A stretch of DNA of 9,443 nucleotides. It comes from Flavisolibacter sp. GTDB taxonomy: Bacteria; Bacteroidota; Bacteroidia; Chitinophagales; Chitinophagaceae. The stretch's first letter is position 1; every line of letters begins with the position of its first letter. The notes under the pieces were generated by a model that had not been told where the DNA came from, searched no databases, and saw only the letters and a program-made list of their open reading frames with translations. A program made the position numbers and the translations under genes. Positions 1-6,981 of the stretch are shown here, piece by piece. The DNA lies in NCBI GenBank assembly GCA_013695175.1, contig JACDAZ010000124.1:1-9443 (forward strand). Reading direction: 5' to 3'.

Positions 1-1038
1 AGGTACGGCACCTCTTAAACCAACCCATGATATAAATAATTTACTCCTGATATTAGTTTTAAAAAAAGCAAGACTAATAAATACACCAAGTGGACGGGCA
101 ACAAATATTAAAAATGCAGATATTAAAAGCCCATATCCCGCCACCTCCCAAACATGTGACGGATATACCAGTAAACCAAGTGTAAGGAATAAAATGATCT
201 GCATCAGCCAGGCAATTCCCTCAAAAAAACGTATCATGCTCCGGCGGTGAATAAAGCTGCTGTTACCTAACACCATTGCAGATAAATAGATGGCTAAAAA
301 TCCATTGCCTCCTAGTACATCAGTTAATGAAAAAGTAAACATGGCAAGTGCCATGATGAGTACGGCATATAATCCATCGTAGTCCAGTTTAATTCGGTTA
401 ATGATCCAGCGACTGGCTTTACCCATTAAAAAACCTATTACACCACCTACAATAAACTGTTGTACAAGAAGTGGTATTAAAGAAAAATAGTCCTGGTTCC
501 CATTAATGGCAAGTGCTGTAAAAGTGATGGTTAAGAAATAAGCCATGGGGTCATTGCTTCCGCTTTCTAATTCAAGGGTAGGTCGTAGCGATCCCTTCAA
601 ACCAATACCTTTATTTCTTAAGATGGAAAATACTGCTGCAGCATCTGTTGATGAAACAATAGACCCTAACAACAAGCCTTCAATAAAAGTGAAATCTAAA
701 ACTAAATGAACAAATATTCCAATTGAAAATGCTGTAATAATAACACCTAATGTAGATAAAGTAATACCTCTTTTTAATACCGGTTTTACACTGGACCAGT
801 TAGTATCCAAACCACCCGAAAAAAGAATAAAATTTAAAGCAGTGATACCAACAAACTGTGCAAAAACAGGGTTATCGAAATAAATTCCACCAATGCCTTC
901 TGAGCCTGCCAGTATGCCGATTGTAAGAAAAAATATTAAAGCCGGCACCCCAAAACGAGCAGATGTTTTCCCTGCAAAAATGCTGATCAGCAACAAAATA
1001 GATCCTATTAAAATTATATTTCCCGACGTTAGATTCAT
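1..1038 (-). CDS. CPA1-family potassium (or sodium)/proton antiporter, NhaP2/CvrA type, C-terminus off the window
   Basis: Inner-membrane antiporter exchanging cytoplasmic K+ or Na+ for protons. The 346 residues visible on the minus strand, from the ATG at 1036-1038, are nearly all hydrophobic helices. Diagnostic CPA1 motifs are present: SSTDAAAVFSIL (residues 129-140), LESGSNDPMA (157-166) with the Asn162-Asp163 ion-binding pair, and GLRGAVP at the very edge (340-346). In NhaP2/CvrA proteins this last motif is followed by the final helices and a cytoplasmic RCK_C/TrkA-C regulatory domain, which would lie outside this window. An in-frame TGA lies four codons upstream, so this is the first available ATG. 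The gene is divergent from the AI-2E permease, with 135 bp between them. K+ versus Na+ preference cannot be told from these residues. Confidence 0.9.
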   Translation of the reverse strand, partial: MNLTSGNIILIGSILLLISIFAGKTSARFGVPALIFFLTIGILAGSEGIGGIYFDNPVFAQFVGITALNFILFSGGLDTNWSSVKPVLKRGITLSTLGVIITAFSIGIFVHLVLDFTFIEGLLLGSIVSSTDAAAVFSILRNKGIGLKGSLRPTLELESGSNDPMAYFLTITFTALAINGNQDYFSLIPLLVQQFIVGGVIGFLMGKASRWIINRIKLDYDGLYAVLIMALAMFTFSLTDVLGGNGFLAIYLSAMVLGNSSFIHRRSMIRFFEGIAWLMQIILFLTLGLLVYPSHVWEVAGYGLLISAFLIFVARPLGVFISLAFFKTNIRSKLFISWVGLRGAVP

Positions 1039-1173
1039 TATGGCAAAGATTCATTATTTACATTAAAAAATTCCATTCATTCCATCTTCATGTGGTGTCA
1101 TAATTATTAAATACAATAATTTAATTTTCTTGTCTACAAAATTTTTACAATCTTCACTTCAAAACCGGAAACT
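1039..1173. promoter_or_regulatory. Divergent intergenic region with no clear promoter match
   Basis: These 135 bp separate two divergently transcribed transporter genes and so must hold the start signals for both. The stretch is very AT-rich. On the plus strand TAATTTTC (1122-1129) is one base off the Bacteroidota -7 consensus TAnnTTTG, about 45 bp before the permease start, but has no convincing TTTG partner upstream. No full match was found for the antiporter on the minus strand. No Shine-Dalgarno sequence precedes either start codon, which is usual for this phylum. Confidence 0.3.
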
Positions 1174-2193
1174 ATGGCTGAGCAAAATGTGCCTCCAAAT
1201 TTTGTAAGAAAAGTTTTAATAGTTACTGGCATAGTTGCACTTTTTTTTGTTGCACTATGGATTTTTAAAATCACTTTTAATATTTTTCTTCTTCTATTGG
1301 CGGGTAGCTTAATATCTCTTTATTTTCACGGTTTTGCTAACCTGATTCAACGATTAACAAAATTGAACCGTGGATTAAGTATGACTATTTCTATAGTGTT
1401 TACGCTTATATTAATAGTAGGCTTTTTTTGGTTTTCGGGAAATCGTATTCAACAACAAGTTTCAGAATTACAGGAAACATTACCCTCCACTATTGAAAAT
1501 TTCAAACAAAAAATTGGTCAGTCTTCAGTAGGAAGACAGGCTATTGAAAAACTAAGTGCTGAGGATAATCAGAAAAAATTCGAACAAGTTCTGAATACTT
1601 TTTTCAGCAGCACATTTGGTTTATTAGGCGATGTATATGTTGTGTTGTTATTGGGACTTTTTTTTACGGCTTCACCATCTACCTATAAAAAAGGCATTGT
1701 AAAGCTAACCCCAAAAAAATCTAAACCAGAGGCAGAACGTTTGCTAACTAATATTGGTAACACATTAACCAAATGGTTAAAAGGTCAGCTATTTGCCATG
1801 CTTGTTGTCGCTGTTTTAACAGCTATCGGTTTATCCATTCTGGGTATGCCTATGGCTTTTGCACTGGCATTAATAGCCGGGGTATTAAATTTCATTCCAA
1901 ATTTTGGACCCCTTATAGCAATGATACCTGCTGTATTAATAGGTTTAACTGTAGATACTACTACGGCCATCCTGGTGGCAGCCTTATACATAGTAGTTCA
2001 AATAATTGAAAGTTCATTTGTTACGCCTCAGATACAAAAGAAGATGATAAATATGCCACCTGCTTTAATAATAATAGCTCAGTTATTTATGGGTGTACTA
2101 TCCGGAGGATGGGGACTTGTACTGGCAACTCCATTTGTTGCTATTATCATTGTTGTTGTTCAACAATTATATATAGAAAAAACATCTGCCTAA
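1174..2193 (+). CDS. AI-2E family transporter (YdiK/TqsA-like permease)
   Basis: Polytopic membrane protein of 339 residues, the usual length for the AI-2E (PF01594) family. Hydrophobic helices lie at about residues 13-32, 34-53, 68-88, 147-166, 206-224, 226-257, 263-282 and 297-332. A soluble, charged segment sits between helices three and four (about 90-145), as is typical. The family signature is the VLNFIPNFGPLIAMIPAVL stretch (237-255), followed by an ESSFVTPQI segment (279-287) and a glycine-rich GVLSGGWGLVLATP re-entry (307-320). Members include the E. coli AI-2 exporter TqsA, but others transport different substrates, including proposed Na+/H+ antiport, so the substrate is unknown. 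The gene stands alone on the plus strand and ends 6 bp from the convergent HPP gene with no hairpin terminator between them. Confidence 0.9.
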   Translation: MAEQNVPPNFVRKVLIVTGIVALFFVALWIFKITFNIFLLLLAGSLISLYFHGFANLIQRLTKLNRGLSMTISIVFTLILIVGFFWFSGNRIQQQVSELQETLPSTIENFKQKIGQSSVGRQAIEKLSAEDNQKKFEQVLNTFFSSTFGLLGDVYVVLLLGLFFTASPSTYKKGIVKLTPKKSKPEAERLLTNIGNTLTKWLKGQLFAMLVVAVLTAIGLSILGMPMAFALALIAGVLNFIPNFGPLIAMIPAVLIGLTVDTTTAILVAALYIVVQIIESSFVTPQIQKKMINMPPALIIIAQLFMGVLSGGWGLVLATPFVAIIIVVVQQLYIEKTSA

Positions 2194-2199
2194 TTTCTT

Positions 2200-2685
2200 T
2201 TAAATTTCTTCCGCCACATTTTCTTTATCAGCTTTTTTCAATACCCATAATGATAGCTTTTGTAATACTATCAACATAACCAGTAGCAGTACAGCCATCA
2301 TAAAAAGCATAAGGGTGTTGGGCTTAGTATATTGAAAAGCAAATATCATTGCTGAAGAAACTGCCGGTGGATGCATTGCTTTAGCCGATATCATTACAAT
2401 TATTGCAATAATCATAGAAATGGCAGCCGACAAGTAACCGGGACCCAGAAGAATAAATATAAGATAACCGATTAGTGCGGCAGATATTTGTGCAATTATA
2501 AGTGTTCGTACACGGTTGGTTGGGTGCTTTGGATCCATATATATCAAAAATGCACTGGATGCCAGAGAAGAGAATAATAATTTTTGACTTGTAAAAATTT
2601 CCAGCAACATTAATACTGAAATGATCATGGTTGCAGGCATCACAGCCAAAATAATTTCCGTTTTAAGATTAAATTTCCTGAACAT
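2200..2685 (-). CDS. HPP family integral membrane protein
   Basis: Small membrane protein of 161 residues matching the HPP domain (PF04982). Hydrophobic segments lie at about residues 10-30, 36-50, 60-81, 84-102 and 123-148. Between them are the two family hallmarks: a proline/arginine loop DPKHPTNRVRTL (51-62) and the name-giving His-Pro-Pro in AMHPPAVSSAMIFAF (103-117). The C-terminus is short, charged and presumably cytoplasmic. Some plant and cyanobacterial relatives have been linked to nitrite transport, but most bacterial members are uncharacterised and no nitrogen gene lies nearby, so no substrate is assigned. There is no CBS domain, unlike longer family members. It is transcribed divergently from the trehalose gene (106 bp apart) and convergently with the AI-2E permease. 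Confidence 0.85.
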   Translation of the reverse strand: MFRKFNLKTEIILAVMPATMIISVLMLLEIFTSQKLLFSSLASSAFLIYMDPKHPTNRVRTLIIAQISAALIGYLIFILLGPGYLSAAISMIIAIIVMISAKAMHPPAVSSAMIFAFQYTKPNTLMLFMMAVLLLVMLIVLQKLSLWVLKKADKENVAEEI

Positions 2686-2757
2686 TCATTTTAGCATCAA
2701 CAATTTTGCCAGTAGATTAATATACTTCCATTATAGGTTTAAACTGGTAGATGGTCT

Positions 2758-2765
2758 TATTTTTG
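2758..2765 (+). promoter_or_regulatory. Candidate Bacteroidota-type -7 element upstream of the trehalose gene
   Basis: TATTTTTG fits the TAnnTTTG -7 consensus used by the primary sigma factor of Bacteroidota. It lies 26 bp before the ATG at 2792, implying a short leader. The -33 partner is poor: only TTTA at 2738-2741, 16 bp upstream, where TTTG is expected. This placement supports the downstream start at 2792, because the longest-ORF start at 2621 would lie far upstream of it. The assignment is by motif only. Confidence 0.4.
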
Positions 2766-2791
2766 AATCATTAACTACAACATTGCGCCAT

Positions 2792-5023
2792 ATGAGTAGA
2801 TTAATTATAATATCCAGCCGTTTGCCTTATTCTATTGATAAAACAGATGAAAATATTACACTGCGCCAAAGCTCTGGTGGACTGGTTTCTGCATTGAAAA
2901 GTTTTTTTGAAAATACAAGAGATCAGCAGGATCATTATACAGAAAAAATATGGATCGGGAGTCTTGATGCCTCTGTTGAAGAATGGGAAACAGCAAAAGA
3001 TGATGCTGATGATAACCAGGACTTCAGGGTAGAACCCATTTTTGTTGATCCTGAACTTTATGAGGGATTTTATAATGGCTTTTCCAATTCCACTTTATGG
3101 CCATTGTTTCATTATTTTCCTTCCATTGTACAATACGATAAAAATTCTTATAGCAGCTATATAAAGGTTAATGAACAATTTGCAGAAAAAATTCTAAATA
3201 TTTATCAAAAAGGCGATGTTATTTGGGTGCACGATTACCAGTTAATGCTTGTGCCAAAATTATTACGTGATAAATTGCCTGAAGCAACTATTGGTTTTTT
3301 TCTTCATATTCCTTTTCCCTCTTATGAATTGGTAAGGTTATTACCAACGGCATGGAAAAAGCAAATACTGGAAGGCATGCTTGGTGCAGATTTAATAGGA
3401 TTTCATACACACGATTATGTTCAGCATTTTATTCAATCTGCTAAAATGATCTTGCAGGTAGAAAATCAATTTAATACAATACACTACAACAACAGGGTTA
3501 TAAAAGCAGATTTGTTTCCTATAGGTATAGACTACAAAAAATTCAGGAATGCTATAAGTGATAAAGTAGTTGTAGCCATTAATCAAAGTCTGGAAGATCG
3601 TTTTTCTGAACAGAAAATATTGTTTTCTGTAGATCGTCTGGATTATACAAAGGGATTGAATTACAGGTTAAAAGGATTTGAAGAATTTCTGGAAAAATAT
3701 CCTGAATGGATTGGAAAAGTGGTATTTATATTAAACGTCATTCCATCAAGAGATTTAATTCCTGCATACATAGAAAGAAAAAGAGAAATAGAAGAAAAAG
3801 TAAGCACCATCAATGGCCGTTATTCAACACTGCATTGGCAGCCTTTAATTTATCGTTTTAATCATCTTGCATTTGATGAACTTTGTGCATTATATCAAAC
3901 AGCAGATGTTGCATTAATAACACCATTACGTGATGGAATGAACCTGGTGGCAAAAGAGTATGTTGCAAGTTGTTTGGATAAAGGAGTTTTGATATTAAGT
4001 GAATTAACAGGTGCTGCCAGTGAACTTAATGAAGCTATTATTGTGAATCCTACTGATACAGAAGAAGTGGCAGATGCCATTGCAGAAGCTCTTTTAATGC
4101 CATTGATTGAACAACGTTCACGTCTATCGTACATGCAAAGACGCTTATCTCAGTATGATGTTGTAAAATGGATCTCAGATTTTCTGGATGTATTAAACAG
4201 TACCAAAGAGGAGCAAAGACAGCAACGTGTAAACCTGTTGAACTATGAAACAATGGCGCAGATTACACAACAATATGTGCAGGCAAACAAAAGATGCATA
4301 TTGCTGGATTATGATGGTACACTGGCACCTTATCAAAAACTGCCATCAATGGCAGTACCTGCATCCGAAATAATAGATCTATTAAACGATTTGTGTTCCA
4401 TTGAGCAAAATGAAGTGGTTATTATAAGCGGGCGTGATGTAGATTCTCTGGATAAATGGCTTGGAAAGCTTCCTATTAATTTGGTAGCGGAACACGGTGC
4501 CTGCATTAAGTACAAAGGTGGCGACTGGCAACAGCAGGTTACTACTTCACCTGAATGGAAAGATGAGATCCGGCCTTTAATGGAATTGTTTGTTACACGC
4601 TGTGTGGGTTCTTTTATTGAAGAAAAAGGAAATACCCTTGCATGGCATTACAGAAACACACATCCCGATCTGGGTTTTATCCGATCAAGAGATTTGCGTA
4701 ACAGTTTATTGCAGTTAATAACCAATACTCCGTTACAGGTTATAGATGGTAATAAGGTTTTGGAAGTAAGGCTTGCAGGGATAGACAAAGGAGCCACTGC
4801 TTTAAAACTTATAAAGCAGTTTCAACCTGATTTTACTTTTTGTATTGGAGATGATACTACGGATGAAGATATGTTCAGGGTATTGCGTGATACAGCTTTT
4901 ACGGTTAGAGTAGGAGGTGGTAACACGGCAGCTAAATATACACTTTCGTCTCAGCAACAGGTGTATCCTTTATTACAAAAGTTTTTAGCTCCTGCACCAA
5001 AAGAAGAATATGGCTATTCATAA
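2792..5023 (+). CDS. Bifunctional alpha,alpha-trehalose-phosphate synthase / trehalose-6-phosphatase (OtsA-OtsB fusion)
   Basis: Cytoplasmic enzyme of 743 residues that makes trehalose in two steps: UDP-glucose plus glucose-6-phosphate gives trehalose-6-phosphate, which is then dephosphorylated. The N-terminal GT20 domain (about 1-465) keeps the E. coli OtsA active-site residues at matching spacing: Arg10 in SSRLP, Tyr94/Trp103, Asp148 in HDYQL, Arg282 and Lys287 in SVDRLDYTKG, and Asp381 and Glu389 in RDGMNLVAKEYVA. The C-terminal HAD phosphatase domain (about 498-735) has DYDGT (Asp506, Asp508), SGR (546-548), Lys666 and GDDTTDEDMF (686-695), so both halves look active. The ATG at 2792 is chosen because MSRLIIISSRLP is the normal family N-terminus. 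The frame stays open to 2621, but those 57 extra codons overlap the antisense HPP gene and resemble no GT20 extension. The stop overlaps the GH15 remnant by 14 nt. Confidence 0.95.
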   Translation: MSRLIIISSRLPYSIDKTDENITLRQSSGGLVSALKSFFENTRDQQDHYTEKIWIGSLDASVEEWETAKDDADDNQDFRVEPIFVDPELYEGFYNGFSNSTLWPLFHYFPSIVQYDKNSYSSYIKVNEQFAEKILNIYQKGDVIWVHDYQLMLVPKLLRDKLPEATIGFFLHIPFPSYELVRLLPTAWKKQILEGMLGADLIGFHTHDYVQHFIQSAKMILQVENQFNTIHYNNRVIKADLFPIGIDYKKFRNAISDKVVVAINQSLEDRFSEQKILFSVDRLDYTKGLNYRLKGFEEFLEKYPEWIGKVVFILNVIPSRDLIPAYIERKREIEEKVSTINGRYSTLHWQPLIYRFNHLAFDELCALYQTADVALITPLRDGMNLVAKEYVASCLDKGVLILSELTGAASELNEAIIVNPTDTEEVADAIAEALLMPLIEQRSRLSYMQRRLSQYDVVKWISDFLDVLNSTKEEQRQQRVNLLNYETMAQITQQYVQANKRCILLDYDGTLAPYQKLPSMAVPASEIIDLLNDLCSIEQNEVVIISGRDVDSLDKWLGKLPINLVAEHGACIKYKGGDWQQQVTTSPEWKDEIRPLMELFVTRCVGSFIEEKGNTLAWHYRNTHPDLGFIRSRDLRNSLLQLITNTPLQVIDGNKVLEVRLAGIDKGATALKLIKQFQPDFTFCIGDDTTDEDMFRVLRDTAFTVRVGGGNTAAKYTLSSQQQVYPLLQKFLAPAPKEEYGYS

Positions 5024-5255
5024 ATATGAGATGGGAGTAATAGGCAATTGCTCCTTTCTTGCTTATGTGGATCTTAAGGCAGATATCAAATGGTTGTGCA
5101 TGCCTAAGTTTGACAGCAGCTTTATCTTTGGTTCTTTACTGGACGAAGAAAAAGGAGGACATTTTTATATTGTACCGGCTCTTGAAGATTATGAAAGTAA
5201 ACAGTACTATGTTCCCAATACAAATGTTCTTTGTACAGAATTTACGTCACCGTGA
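5010..5255 (+). pseudogene. N-terminal fragment of a GH15 family glycoside hydrolase (trehalase/glucoamylase-like)
   Basis: An 81-codon ORF starting at ATG 5010, inside the last codons of the trehalose gene (ATGGCTATTCATAA overlap), as expected of a translationally coupled second gene. A purine-rich AAGAAGAA precedes the ATG. Residues 8-79 match the start of full-length GH15 proteins of roughly 600 residues: MGVIGNCSFLAYVD, KWLCMPKFDSSFIFGSLLD, then a YYVPNTNVLCTEF segment. In intact relatives the text continues through an acidic, glycine-bearing stretch into an arginine-rich V-T-D-F-A-P-R motif. Here it ends at Thr-Ser-Pro and a TGA (5253-5255) supplied by the first base pairs of the repeat array. 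No catalytic residues are left. GH15 includes mycobacterial trehalase, so trehalose breakdown is a reasonable former role, though other alpha-glucosides are possible. Confidence 0.85.
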
Positions 5256-5279
5256 GAGATTTAATTCAGAAATTTTTAG

Positions 5280-5353
5280 CTCACAGATGTTACTGATTAC
5301 CACAGGTAAGACTTATATTATATATATCTGCGAGCAACTGTGTAATCCATGAG
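5280..5353. repeat. Imperfect hairpin of repeat unit 1
   Basis: The left arm (5280-5307, beginning CTCACAGATG) and right arm (5326-5353, ending AATCCATGAG) are 28 nt inverted copies with several mismatches, separated by an AT-rich loop of 18 nt. This copy is the more diverged of the two: the right arm carries CGAGCAACTG where unit 2 has TGTGCATCTG. It could form a cruciform or RNA stem, but has no trailing T-run, so I do not call it a rho-independent terminator. Confidence 0.65.
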
Positions 5354-5376
5354 AGATTTAATTCAGAAATTTTTAG

Positions 5377-5448
5377 CTCACAGATGTCACTGATTACCAC
5401 AGATAAGACTTATATATTTCATCTGTGTGCATCTGTGTAATCCGTGAG
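5377..5448. repeat. Imperfect hairpin of repeat unit 2
   Basis: The left arm (5377-5404) reads CTCACAGATGTCACTGATTA and then CCACAGAT. The right arm (5421-5448) reads ATCTGTGTGCATCTGTGTAA and then TCCGTGAG. The reverse complement of the right arm matches the left at most of its 28 positions, with a 16 nt AT-rich loop. This is the better preserved palindrome of the array and is flanked on both sides by the conserved GTGAGAGAT...TTTAGCTCAC block. Confidence 0.75.
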
Positions 5449-5486
5449 AGATATAATTCAGAAATATTTAGCTCACAGATATCACT

Positions 5487-5679
5487 CAAAATTATTTTAA
5501 TTTTATTCAAAATGTAATTCGAAACACCACTGAATCAGTACAACCGTTATACTTAAATTACCAGCGAAAAAGATTTATTGAAAAAGAACTCCCATTAGCA
5601 GAATATAAAGGAACCCAACCCGTTTGTGTAGGTAACAAGTTATATGAACCAATTAAATAATGTTTATGGTCAAGTTGAT
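5487..5679 (+). pseudogene. Internal fragment of the same GH15 hydrolase, frameshifted
   Basis: Straight after the repeat array, an open frame from the TAG at 5469-5471 to the TAA at 5658-5660 encodes text resembling the middle of GH15 enzymes. It includes a FIQNVIRNTTESVQPLY segment (about 5502-5552), then EKELPLAEYKGTQPVCVGN (5580-5636) and LYEPIK. Family members have a similar order: a T-E-x-x-Q-x-M/L-Y stretch, an E-x-x-L-P...G-Y block, and P-V-R-V-G-N followed by an N-D-V-Y-G-Q motif. Here the frame breaks at an A/T run (5652-5661), and NNVYGQVD continues in the shifted frame (5656-5679). Nothing GH15-like follows, so the catalytic half is lost. The match is by eye and memory of the family, with no start codon or expression implied. 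The original distance between the two fragments is estimated at about 200 codons. Confidence 0.72.
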
Positions 5680-5738
5680 GCATATGATTTTGTTTAATTT
5701 TATTTTTTATTGGCCGGAATTATAAATAAGAAATTAAA
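5680..5738. other. Short AT-rich leader region before hutI
   Basis: About 60 bp between the GH15 remnant and hutI. It is T-rich and must carry or follow the hutI promoter, if that gene is not read through from the trehalose gene. TAATTTTA (5694-5701) is one base from the TAnnTTTG -7 consensus, but there is no clear -33 partner. No Shine-Dalgarno site and no hairpin were seen. Confidence 0.3.
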
Positions 5739-6980
5739 ATGTCATTCTTAATTACAAACATTAAACAATTAATTGGAGTACGAACTGATTATAAACTATT
5801 AAGAGGTGAGGAACTGGCTGAACTGCCTTTAATAGATAATGCTTATTTGGTTTTAGATGGTGAAAGAATAGCAGATTTTGGGAGGATGGAAGACTTAAAA
5901 GATGATCCTGAATATTATAATGATACTTATGATGCCGCGGGTGGTAGTATACTGCCAACATGGTGCGATAGTCATACACATTTGGTGTTTGCTGCCAGCA
6001 GGGAAAATGAATTTGTAGATAAATTAAAAGGAGCATCCTATGCTGAAATTGCTGCAAAGGGAGGAGGGATATTAAATTCGGCAGCTAAATTAAATGGAAC
6101 TTCAGAAGACGAATTATTTGAACTGGCATCTGAACGATTAAAGAATTTAATGCGTTTGGGAACAGGTGCCATTGAAATCAAAAGCGGTTATGGACTTACG
6201 TTAGAAGGTGAGCTAAAAATGCTTAGAGTTATTAAAAGACTCAAGGAAAAATCTCCAATTCCCATTAAATCTACTTTTTTAGGTGCACATGCATTTCCTC
6301 AGGAATTTAAGGATAACAAACAAGCTTACGTGAACCTGGTGATAAATGAAATGCTGCCTGCAATAGCAAATGAAGAACTGGCAGATTTTATTGATGTATT
6401 TTGTGAAGAAGGATTTTTTACACCGGAGCAAACTGAAACTATTTGCAATGCAGGTAAAAATTTTGGACTGAAACCAAAAATACATGCAAATCAATTAAAC
6501 GTTTCAGGCGGGGTTCAAGTTGGTATAAAATGTAATGCTGTTTCTGTTGATCACCTGGAGAGCATGGATGATGAGGCAATCAATGCATTGTCTCAATCAT
6601 CAACAATAGGAACCTTTCTTCCAACTGCTGCATTTTATTTGCGTATGCCATACCAGGAGGCAAGAAAAATGATTTATGCCGGTTGTGCTATTGCATTAGC
6701 TTCTGATTTTAATCCGGGATCTTCACCTTCCGGAAATATGAATTTTGTTGTAGCCTTAAGTTGCATTCAATTAAAAATGCTGCCAGAAGAAGCTATTAAT
6801 GCTGCCACTATAAATGGGGCTTATGCAATGGAATTAGAAAATGAAGTTGGCAGTATAACCATTGGTAAAAAAGCCAATTTTATCTTAACCAAACCTATAT
6901 CCTCAATTGCTTATATACCATATGCATTTGGTGATAATCATATTCATAAAGTAATGTTAGCCGGGGAGTGGGTTTATTAA
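5739..6980 (+). CDS. hutI: Imidazolonepropionase
   Basis: Cytoplasmic metal-dependent amidohydrolase of 413 residues, the normal family length, catalysing the third step of histidine degradation: 4-imidazolone-5-propionate to N-formimidoyl-L-glutamate. Metal and substrate ligands are in place: DSHTH (His79, His81) after the first beta strands, KSGYGLTLEGELKML (148-162), GAHAFP (182-187), HANQL (249-253), DHLESMDD (271-278) and the ASDFNPGS segment with Asp323. The small N- and C-terminal beta composite domain typical of amidohydrolases is also present (about 8-70 and 372-413, ending AGEWVY). The ATG at 5739 gives the expected N-terminus. No other hut gene (hutH, hutU, hutG) is in the window, and the neighbours are unrelated to histidine. 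The stop lies 1 bp from the stop of the convergent antiporter. Confidence 0.95.
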   Translation: MSFLITNIKQLIGVRTDYKLLRGEELAELPLIDNAYLVLDGERIADFGRMEDLKDDPEYYNDTYDAAGGSILPTWCDSHTHLVFAASRENEFVDKLKGASYAEIAAKGGGILNSAAKLNGTSEDELFELASERLKNLMRLGTGAIEIKSGYGLTLEGELKMLRVIKRLKEKSPIPIKSTFLGAHAFPQEFKDNKQAYVNLVINEMLPAIANEELADFIDVFCEEGFFTPEQTETICNAGKNFGLKPKIHANQLNVSGGVQVGIKCNAVSVDHLESMDDEAINALSQSSTIGTFLPTAAFYLRMPYQEARKMIYAGCAIALASDFNPGSSPSGNMNFVVALSCIQLKMLPEEAINAATINGAYAMELENEVGSITIGKKANFILTKPISSIAYIPYAFGDNHIHKVMLAGEWVY

Positions 6981-6981
6981 C

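Larger units (their letters stand above)
5251..5486. repeat. Tandem array of about 95-97 bp palindromic repeats (two full units and one truncated)
   Basis: Three direct copies begin at 5251, 5348 and 5443. Unit 1 is 97 bp, unit 2 is 95 bp, and unit 3 breaks off near 5486. Each unit opens with a conserved block running from GTGAGAGAT through TTCAGAAAT to TTTAGCTCAC (about 34 bp, few mismatches among the three copies). That block is followed by an imperfect palindrome built from CACAGAT words on the left and ATCTGTG words on the right. The left edge abuts GH15 N-terminal coding sequence and the right edge abuts an internal GH15 segment, so the array lies inside the dead gene. Interspersed CACAGAT/ATCTGTG elements are, from memory, common in Bacteroidota genomes; the mobile or REP-like nature is inferred. 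Confidence 0.9.

Noticed and set aside
872..1054. Minus-strand ORF of 60 codons at the start of the CPA1 antiporter
   Set aside because: Out-of-frame shadow. The frame from 1038 gives the conserved antiporter protein open to the window edge.
5059..5352. Plus-strand ORF of 97 codons over the GH15 fragment and repeats
   Set aside because: A +1-frame shadow of the GH15 N-terminal fragment running by chance into the repeat array. Its residues resemble nothing, whereas the 5010 frame matches GH15.
5280..5448. Rho-independent terminators for the trehalose operon
   Set aside because: The hairpins are long and imperfect with AT-rich loops and lack a following T-run, and they are symmetrical repeat elements located inside a broken gene.
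5251..5486. CRISPR array, from a block of about 34 bp repeated three times with regular spacing
   Set aside because: The intervening sequences are themselves similar copies of one palindrome, not unique spacers, and no cas genes are present.
5761..6057. Minus-strand ORF of 98 codons inside hutI
   Set aside because: Antisense shadow over the conserved HutI N-terminal and metal-binding region; low-complexity histidine/leucine-rich translation.
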